DNA from: Candidatus Borrarchaeota archaeon
Lineage (GTDB): Archaea > Asgardarchaeota > Sifarchaeia > Borrarchaeales > Borrarchaeaceae
NCBI GenBank assembly: GCA_016840645.1
Contig: JAEORY010000216.1
Span: 1 to 6,748, forward strand
DNA length: 6,748 nucleotides
Direction of reading: 5' to 3'
Shown piece by piece: positions 1 through 3,404 of the stretch (positions within the stretch are counted from its first letter, which is position 1; the number at the start of each line of letters is the position of its first letter). Below the pieces are notes generated by a model. It saw nothing but the letters and a program-made list of their open reading frames with translations, had not been told where the DNA came from and did not search any database. Position numbers and translations under genes: made by a program.

Positions 1-8
1 TTAAACAT
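1..8 (-). CDS. Start of an unidentified gene, cut by the window edge
   Basis: Only the first eight bases are present: ATG TTT AA. I call it a gene because a perfect GGAGG (16-20) lies seven bases before this ATG and follows directly on the stop codon of the ferritin-like gene. That layout indicates a translationally linked downstream gene in the same operon. Nothing can be said about the product. An encapsulin or another iron/redox partner would fit a ferritin-like neighbour, but that is a guess from context only. Confidence 0.6.
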
Positions 9-15
9 TCTTTAA

Positions 16-20
16 CCTCC
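16..20 (-). promoter_or_regulatory. Strong Shine-Dalgarno site of the gene leaving the window
   Basis: Read on the minus strand, the stop codon TAA (23-21) is followed at once by GGAGG, seven bases, and ATG (8-6). This is the main evidence that a further cistron starts here and is co-transcribed with the ferritin-like gene. Confidence 0.7.
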
Positions 21-230
21 TTAATCTTCTATATCATATTTCTCTTTAAGTTCTTCAATTTTTTCTGTTAATTCTGCATAATGCCGCGATTCGCTTCTTT
101 TAAAGCCCTCTAACATAGAATTGATTTCGGGGTTATTAATTTTTAAAATATGATCAGTATAGCGCTCGACAGCCTCTTTTTCTAGTTGTTGAACTTCTCG
201 CAATAGTTTTAGTGCATGTTCTACATCCAT
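21..230 (-). CDS. Small ferritin-like / rubrerythrin half-domain protein (69 aa)
   Basis: A short, charged, all-helical protein. Two predicted helices (about residues 3-30 and 35-64) are joined by a turn at N32-N33-P34. The first helix carries E17-x6-Y24 and the second E47-x2-H50, the spacing of carboxylate and histidine iron ligands in ferritin/rubrerythrin-type four-helix bundles. A single chain supplies only half a bundle and half a di-iron site, so a functional protein would have to dimerise. Likely roles are iron binding, ferroxidase or peroxide defence, all inferred. The ATG at 230 is chosen because GGTGGTGA (239-246) sits eight bases upstream; an in-frame TTG at 248 would add six residues but overlap that site. 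No signal peptide or membrane segment is seen. The C-terminus (KEKYDIED) shows no obvious encapsulin-targeting tail. It is the first gene of an apparent two-gene operon running off the left edge. Confidence 0.75.
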   Translation of the reverse strand: MDVEHALKLLREVQQLEKEAVERYTDHILKINNPEINSMLEGFKRSESRHYAELTEKIEELKEKYDIED

Positions 231-238
231 TTTTTCAC

Positions 239-246
239 TCACCACC
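239..246 (-). promoter_or_regulatory. Shine-Dalgarno site that sets the ferritin-like start
   Basis: GGTGGTGA on the minus strand complements the UCACC end of archaeal 16S rRNA. It lies eight bases before the ATG at 230, which supports that start over the in-frame TTG at 248. Confidence 0.65.
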
Positions 247-282
247 AATATTGCAGTATGTCAAGTAGTATTGTTTCTTGCC

Positions 283-291
283 AAAATAAAG
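283..291 (-). promoter_or_regulatory. Candidate TATA box of the ferritin-like operon
   Basis: CTTTATTTT on the minus strand would place transcription start near position 260 and give a leader of about 30 bases that includes the GGTGGTGA site. A second TATA-like element, TATTTAAAA (315-323), lies farther upstream and is an alternative. The choice rests on spacing only. Confidence 0.3.
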
Positions 292-330
292 CTAATGGTA
301 GAGGAATCGAAACATTTTAAATACTTAAAC

Positions 331-362
331 TCACTAAAAAGAGCCTTTGGAAGATTTAGTGA
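331..362. repeat. Intergenic inverted repeat, 8-bp perfect arms
   Basis: TCACTAAA (331-338) and TTTAGTGA (355-362) are perfect inverse complements around a 16-base spacer. Within the spacer, CC-TTT-GG could form a small inner pairing. It lies between the end of ilvE and the promoter region of the ferritin-like gene. It may be an operator (a dimeric regulator site upstream of the ferritin-like operon) or an RNA hairpin in read-through from ilvE. The sequence does not decide between them. Confidence 0.4.
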
Positions 363-405
363 AATAAAGCGCAAGAAGAAGTGTCGGAGAAAACTAAATG
401 ACAGG

Positions 406-424
406 AAAAGAAGTTAAGAAAATT
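406..424 (-). terminator. Candidate T-rich terminator of ilvE
   Basis: Directly after the ilvE stop codon the minus strand reads AATTTTCTTAACTTCTTTT, two short T-tracts close together without a preceding stem. Archaeal transcription commonly ends at such T-rich stretches, so this is a plausible end of the ilvE transcript. Confidence 0.4.
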
Positions 425-427
425 GAG

Positions 428-1345
428 TTAAACATAAACTAACCAATCATTGTATTTCTCAATTTTACCTTTAACAGTATCAAAGAATATTTTCTGTATT
501 TCTTCTGTAATTGGACCTCGTTTTCCAGATCCTATAACCCTCTTATCGATTTCTCGGATAGGAGCAACCTCAACTGCTGTGCCTGTAAAGAAGGCTTCAT
601 CTGCTAAAAACAAATCTTCTCGCACGATATTTTGCTGTGAAGTCAACTCAAACCCTAAATCTTTGACTATTTGCATGACAGCATCTGCAGTTATGCCCCT
701 CAATGCACCTGCAGAAGGGGGTGGAGTCATAACTCTATTATCTTTGACGATAAAGAGATTTGCACCTGGTCCTTCTGAAACATATCCATTAGAATTTAAT
801 AAAATCGCGTCATCATATCCGCAATCGATCGCCTCACGTTTAGCGAAGAAAGAATTTAGATAATTCGCTGCCGCTTTAGCTAAGGGTGGTGCCATTCTTG
901 AATCAATTCTTACCCACGAGGACATTTTACATCTAACGCCTTGTTCAAGAGCGTCTTCACCGAGGTAAGTTCCAAATGGAAAACATGCCATTGCAAGATC
1001 TATTGGATTATTTAATGCCTTTATTCCGATATCGCCGTACCCATAAAATGCACAAGGTCGAATGTAGCCTTCTTTTAAGCTGTTAATCTTCAGTAACTCT
1101 TTTGTAATGCCTATAAACTCATCAACAGAATATTCAAGATCCATAAAGCAAATTTTTGCACTGTTTAAAAATCGCTGGAAATGCTCTTTAGCCCGAAATA
1201 TTGCTGGGCCTTTGTCGGTATTATAGCATCTAATCCCCTCAAAGATGCCAGTACCGTAATGCAGCGCATGCGTTAAAACGTGAACTTTTGCATCATCCCA
1301 GTTAACAAACTGTCCATTCATCCAGATCTTTTCGGTTTTCTCCAA
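428..1345 (-). CDS. ilvE: Branched-chain amino-acid aminotransferase (EC 2.6.1.42)
   Basis: Cytosolic fold-type IV PLP enzyme that performs the last step of valine, leucine and isoleucine synthesis, moving the amino group from glutamate to the branched 2-oxo acids. Visible hallmarks, numbered from the chosen start: KIWMNGQFVNW at the N-terminus, HALHYGTGIFEGIR, the PLP lysine K157 in AKAAANYL, GYVSEGPGANLF with the cofactor-binding glutamate E191, LRGITADAV, and EAFFTGTAVEVAPI. The chosen start is the TTG at 1345, preceded by GGTGA with five bases between, giving 305 residues, usual for the family. Alternatives are GTG at 1354 or 1357 and ATG at 1321. The reading frame stays open to an ATG at 1486, but that extension would run through the tRNA-Val gene and matches nothing in the family. 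The gene is intact. It lies just downstream of tRNA-Val on the same strand. Confidence 0.93.
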   Translation of the reverse strand: MEKTEKIWMNGQFVNWDDAKVHVLTHALHYGTGIFEGIRCYNTDKGPAIFRAKEHFQRFLNSAKICFMDLEYSVDEFIGITKELLKINSLKEGYIRPCAFYGYGDIGIKALNNPIDLAMACFPFGTYLGEDALEQGVRCKMSSWVRIDSRMAPPLAKAAANYLNSFFAKREAIDCGYDDAILLNSNGYVSEGPGANLFIVKDNRVMTPPPSAGALRGITADAVMQIVKDLGFELTSQQNIVREDLFLADEAFFTGTAVEVAPIREIDKRVIGSGKRGPITEEIQKIFFDTVKGKIEKYNDWLVYV

Positions 1346-1388
1346 TATTTTCACCACATTGGTTTGTAAGTAAAAGTCTATACATGTG

Positions 1389-1398
1389 GAAAAGAAAG
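1389..1398 (-). terminator. Candidate T-rich terminator after tRNA-Val
   Basis: CTTTCTTTTC on the minus strand, about 30 bases past the tRNA CCA end and before ilvE. It could end the tRNA transcript, or be passed by read-through into ilvE. No stem precedes it. Confidence 0.3.
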
Positions 1399-1425
1399 TA
1401 TATCGATTTTTCGAAAGATTTAAAG
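1399..1425 (-). promoter_or_regulatory. Candidate promoter of ilvE next to the tRNA 3' end
   Basis: Two TATA-like elements occur on the minus strand between the tRNA and ilvE: CTTTAAATC (1417-1425), which would give a leader of roughly 50 bases, and CGATATAC (1398-1405), which would give roughly 30. Either could serve ilvE. Co-transcription with the tRNA is the alternative. Confidence 0.35.
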
Positions 1426-1443
1426 GTGGTGGGCGGGATGAGA

Positions 1444-1475
1444 TTTTCAGAAAGAGCGATTTCTCGGTTCTTTCC
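1444..1475 (-). other. tRNA intron in the T-loop (59/60), perfect BHB motif
   Basis: The precursor folds as a strict bulge-helix-bulge. The outer helix is the T-stem GUGAG/CUCAU. The central four-bp helix is UUCG/UGAA. The 5' bulge is AAG and the 3' bulge AAU. The inner helix is GAAAGA/UCUUUC, topped by CGA-GAAA-UCG. Cutting between the second and third base of each bulge removes exactly 32 nt and restores the T-loop TTCGAAT. The central helix uses T-loop bases, so the mature T-loop forms only after splicing. Confidence 0.88.
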
Positions 1476-1489
1476 TTCGAACTCACGAC

Positions 1490-1519
1490 TTCTGGATCTC
1501 TAAAGCAGTTTTAGGGATA
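1490..1519 (-). other. tRNA intron in the variable loop (about 45/46)
   Basis: Removing 30 nt between ..CGCGGAG and GTCGTGAG.. leaves the five-base variable loop AGGTC. The insertion contains a hairpin CUAAA-ACUGC-UUUAG, extended by UC/GA across a C-A mismatch, and GGA of the exon can pair with UCC near the intron end across a GUA bulge. A strict bulge-helix-bulge at the expected exon ends is not visible, so the junction may be off by one base (A|AGTC also gives five bases), and a relaxed motif must be assumed. Some insertion here is certain from the exon structure; its exact ends are inferred. Confidence 0.72.
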
Positions 1520-1583
1520 CTCCGCGTCGTAAGCGCGGCGTCATAACCATCTAGACCACCCGCCCATAAGAAGGGTACAATGG

Positions 1584-1600
1584 ATATAGTTTCACTACAT
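1584..1600 (-). repeat. Small hairpin between the tnpB-like gene and tRNA-Val
   Basis: ATGTAGT-GAA-ACTATAT folds as a seven-bp stem with one G-U pair and a three-base loop, 16 bases past the tnpB-like stop codon. IS200/IS605 ends carry subterminal hairpins, so this might mark the right end of the element. It is AT-rich and could be chance. It also overlaps a weaker TATA-like string (ACTATAT) about 20 bases before the tRNA. Confidence 0.3.
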
Positions 1601-1613
1601 AAACCTTACAATT

Positions 1614-1623
1614 ATTTATAAAA
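1614..1623 (-). promoter_or_regulatory. Candidate TATA box of tRNA-Val, overlapping the tnpB-like stop
   Basis: TTTTATAAAT on the minus strand is the best TATA-like string upstream of the tRNA. Transcription would start near 1590, giving a 5' leader of about 25 bases for RNase P to remove. The TAA inside it (1618-1616) is the stop codon of the tnpB-like gene. The weaker ACTATAT at about 1584-1590 is the alternative. Confidence 0.45.
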
Positions 1624-3016
1624 CAGCGGAATGGTTGATGTACTTCCACGTTTTATGATAATCATCAATCTTTCCGTTAGAAAGGGAAAGACCAGCCTTA
1701 AGGTTATCGGGCTGTGCGCTCGTCACCAAGTTCAACACATACTTCATCAATACCGCTTTTTTAAGTATTTCGGCAGTCTTGAAGGAGGTTATCCCGCTAT
1801 GCTTGAAGAGGTTATGGATCATCGACCAGCTACGGTAAGGACTACCCTGTTTCAAAAGAGGTTCTATGAACTCCTCAACTTGTGAGAGCACCCAATCGTA
1901 GATGGTTGGAAGTGCTTCCTTGAATCCCAGACCTCTTCGAGCTATTACATAACTTGCTAAGTGATGGACTGACAAATTATGTAATCCTGAATATTTGTAT
2001 TTCCTGATAAGGGAGGTATATCCGGGAAATACTTTTCGGAAGGACACACCGCGCTTTTTGCATTTTCGTTCCAATAATTGCAGGGCGGTGGTCTTCAAAT
2101 TGCTTAATTTTCGATTGCGTGTAGTATTATAGGAAAATTCTTGGTCGAATTGTAAATCTTCAACCACAATGCCTTTACCTTTATTGATACAGTAATTGAC
2201 GACTTTATCCATCTTATAGGAGATGTAATCGTTACGCTTATCTGCCCGATAGCTGTGCAGGTTGCCAAACGAGATGCTATGATACGAAAGCAACTTGCCG
2301 TGCTTATCTACATTGGTTAACGCCACAAAATTATAGTTGAAATCTAAGCCGATGGCACCATGTTGATAGCTGTATTGTGGTGTGGGTTTTGGGACATCAT
2401 AAGACACATGAATAAAGTAGCGTACGTCTTCCTTAAAGAGCCGCCTTTTTACGGTCACCGTGTATTTATCGGCTTTAAGAATTTCCTGAAACCATTTCTC
2501 CTGCACACAGTTGACAGATAAAGGAATAATCAACCATTTGCGTCCTTTTTGCTTGGAAAACGTTCGTATCTTGACGGTTTTATCGGGCAACACCTTGAGA
2601 TTCAGATTCTTCAGCCCACGTTGTTTCTTCCCGATGCAACTGAAGGAGGAATCCTGCCGTATCTTGAACTCTTCTCTACTTATTTTGCCGAGAATTCGGT
2701 CTCTAAATAATTTTTTAGTGCCGAACACTTCGGGTGTAAGCACTAAATTGTGTAATTTAGCCATTATTGAGGATCTTCTCGCGTATAAGCCTTTTAACCG
2801 TCTGTCGTGTGTATCTTGCCCCTTTATTTTGTCAATTTTTTTAATAATGGTTTTTAGCTGTTTGGTCATGTATTTGCGTCGTTTTTCCAGCCATGTGTGT
2901 TGTGCTTCCAGTGTCTGCTTGTTATCAATCCGTATGGTGATGACATAAGTGTTGTTATGACATACATTCATCAAACACTGCTGGATAGTTTTGCCCTCAC
3001 CGAAGCGTGCGGTCAT
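1616..3016 (-). CDS. tnpB: TnpB-related protein of IS200/IS605 type, lacking its N-terminal 42 codons
   Basis: Belongs to the TnpB-related accessory proteins of IS200/IS605 elements, relatives of RNA-guided RuvC-like nucleases. In order, numbered from the ATG at 3016: a Lys/Arg-rich helical region with ERRK-type segments (about 40-90), a mixed middle region (about 125-215), RuvC-I with D225 in AIGLDFNYN, RuvC-II with E286 in GIVVEDLQF, then GYTSLIRKYKY and LSVHHLASYVIARRGLGF where RuvC-III should be. The third acidic residue appears replaced by His (H351 or H352). The CxxC...CxxC zinc ribbon of canonical TnpB is absent; both traits fit what I recall of this subfamily. A C-terminal extension of about 100 residues follows. 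The ATG is preceded directly by an in-frame TAA, and the missing N-terminus is encoded just upstream at 3145-3017. Base composition looks more G+C-rich than flanking genes, consistent with transfer. Whether the 466-residue product is made or active is unknown. Confidence 0.8.
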   Translation of the reverse strand: MTARFGEGKTIQQCLMNVCHNNTYVITIRIDNKQTLEAQHTWLEKRRKYMTKQLKTIIKKIDKIKGQDTHDRRLKGLYARRSSIMAKLHNLVLTPEVFGTKKLFRDRILGKISREEFKIRQDSSFSCIGKKQRGLKNLNLKVLPDKTVKIRTFSKQKGRKWLIIPLSVNCVQEKWFQEILKADKYTVTVKRRLFKEDVRYFIHVSYDVPKPTPQYSYQHGAIGLDFNYNFVALTNVDKHGKLLSYHSISFGNLHSYRADKRNDYISYKMDKVVNYCINKGKGIVVEDLQFDQEFSYNTTRNRKLSNLKTTALQLLERKCKKRGVSFRKVFPGYTSLIRKYKYSGLHNLSVHHLASYVIARRGLGFKEALPTIYDWVLSQVEEFIEPLLKQGSPYRSWSMIHNLFKHSGITSFKTAEILKKAVLMKYVLNLVTSAQPDNLKAGLSLSNGKIDDYHKTWKYINHSAVL

Positions 3017-3145
3017 TTAGTCCTCGCCATGAAACAACAGGTTATAGCCGATGCGTTTCACTCGGTTATAGATGGTGAAGATCTCATGGAGCTGATGCTC
3101 TTGTATCTCATCGGGGTAGATTCGGAATTTGATGGTCTGTATCAT
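3017..3145 (-). pseudogene. N-terminal piece of the tnpB-like gene, ended by in-frame TAA
   Basis: From ATG 3145 the minus strand encodes 42 residues beginning MIQTIKFRIYP and continuing HEIFTIYNRVKRIGYN, the usual start of TnpB-related proteins (first strand of the wedge domain and the following helix). TAA (3019-3017) stops it and ATG (3016-3014) follows in the same frame, so one substitution separates it from the 466-residue part. AAAGGAG (3158-3164) lies 12 bases upstream as a possible ribosome site, overlapped by the TATA-like ATATAAAG. Either the gene is broken by a nonsense mutation, or the two parts are made separately through stop-start coupling at TAAATG. Confidence 0.75.
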
Positions 3146-3404
3146 AGTGATCGACGGCTCCTTTATATCTTAGATAGCAGTTCATTAATAAATCCCACAA
3201 TTTTTCCAATACCCAAGTTAAGTAAAAACTGAGTAACTTTCCAAACTAACTGATTAAATTTCTAACAAAAGGAAACAACCAAAAAAATACATCAGTAACT
3301 CTCAAGTAAGCTCTCACCTAACACCAAGAAACAATTATAACTCTATCGATCTAAATAGAAAATGCTCACTTAATCTTTATCTCGTAAATGATTGGTTGAG
3401 AAAC
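3146..3404. other. Intergenic region between divergent tnpB-like and GT-C genes
   Basis: About 260 A-rich bases without a credible gene. The left end holds the upstream signals of the tnpB-like gene. The middle contains a small inverted pair AAGTTA/TAACTT (about 3217-3238) and CTCTCA repeated twice around 3299-3316, both short enough to be chance. The right end holds a likely promoter for the membrane protein gene. The left boundary of the mobile element should lie here but is not recognisable. Confidence 0.5.
3371..3382 (+). promoter_or_regulatory. Candidate TATA box of the GT-C gene (near-leaderless)
   Basis: TAATCTTTATCT lies centred about 27 bases before the ATG at 3405. That spacing would start the transcript at or close to the start codon, which fits the absence of a clear Shine-Dalgarno site there. 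Confidence 0.4.

Larger units (their letters stand above)
1427..1565 (-). tRNA. tRNA-Val(UAC) interrupted in variable loop and T-loop
   Basis: The minus strand shows a full cloverleaf once two insertions are removed. The acceptor stem is GGGCGGG (1565-1559) paired with CCCGCCC (1437-1431), with discriminator A (1430) and an encoded CCA (1429-1427). The D-arm contains the GG pair in TAGATGGTTAT and a three-bp stem GTC/GAC. The anticodon stem CCGCG/CGCGG closes the loop CTTACGA with anticodon TAC (1531-1529). The T-stem GTGAG/CTCAT has one G-U pair, with T-loop TTCGAAT. Exons total 77 bases including CCA, a normal length. A 30-nt insertion (1519-1490) lies in the variable loop and a 32-nt one (1475-1444) between T-loop positions 59 and 60. 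No intron occurs at the canonical 37/38 site. The flanking tnpB-like gene and ilvE are on the same strand. The isotype call is firm; a standard scan without archaeal intron models could miss the gene. Confidence 0.9.
1616..3145 (-). mobile_element. IS200/IS605-type element (tnpB-only, minimum extent)
   Basis: The span covers the two parts of the tnpB-like gene. No tnpA transposase (Y1 HUH) is visible, so this would be a tnpB-only element, immobile by itself or mobilised in trans. Element ends could not be fixed; the hairpin at 1584-1600 is a candidate right end, and I saw no convincing left end between 3146 and 3404. An omega-type guide RNA would be expected to overlap the 3' end of the gene, but I cannot delimit one. 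Confidence 0.5.

Noticed and set aside
399..443. Plus-strand 14-codon frame MTGKEVKKIELNIN preceded by GGAG
   Set aside because: Very short, overlaps the antisense 3' end of ilvE, and the region is better explained as a T-rich terminator on the other strand.
450..863. Plus-strand open frame opposite ilvE
   Set aside because: It lies wholly antisense to a well-conserved enzyme gene and its product has no recognisable domain.
1346..1486. N-terminal extension of ilvE to the ATG at 1486
   Set aside because: It would translate through the tRNA-Val T-arm, T-loop intron and 3' end. The extra 47 residues match nothing in the aminotransferase family, whose N-terminus begins near KIWMNG.
1631..3232. 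Plus-strand open frames opposite the tnpB-like gene (1631-1885, 2511-2948, 2897-3232)
   Set aside because: All are antisense to the tnpB-like coding sequence or its N-terminal piece and show low-complexity, membrane-like or unrelated products.
3205..3310. Possible C/D-box small RNA (CTGA strings and a TGATG string in the intergenic region)
   Set aside because: C and D boxes do not occur in the right order and spacing with their internal copies on either strand.
3217..3316. Short direct and inverted repeats as a CRISPR array or the left end of the mobile element
   Set aside because: The repeats are six bases long, occur twice at most, and have no regular spacers or match to the right-hand hairpin.
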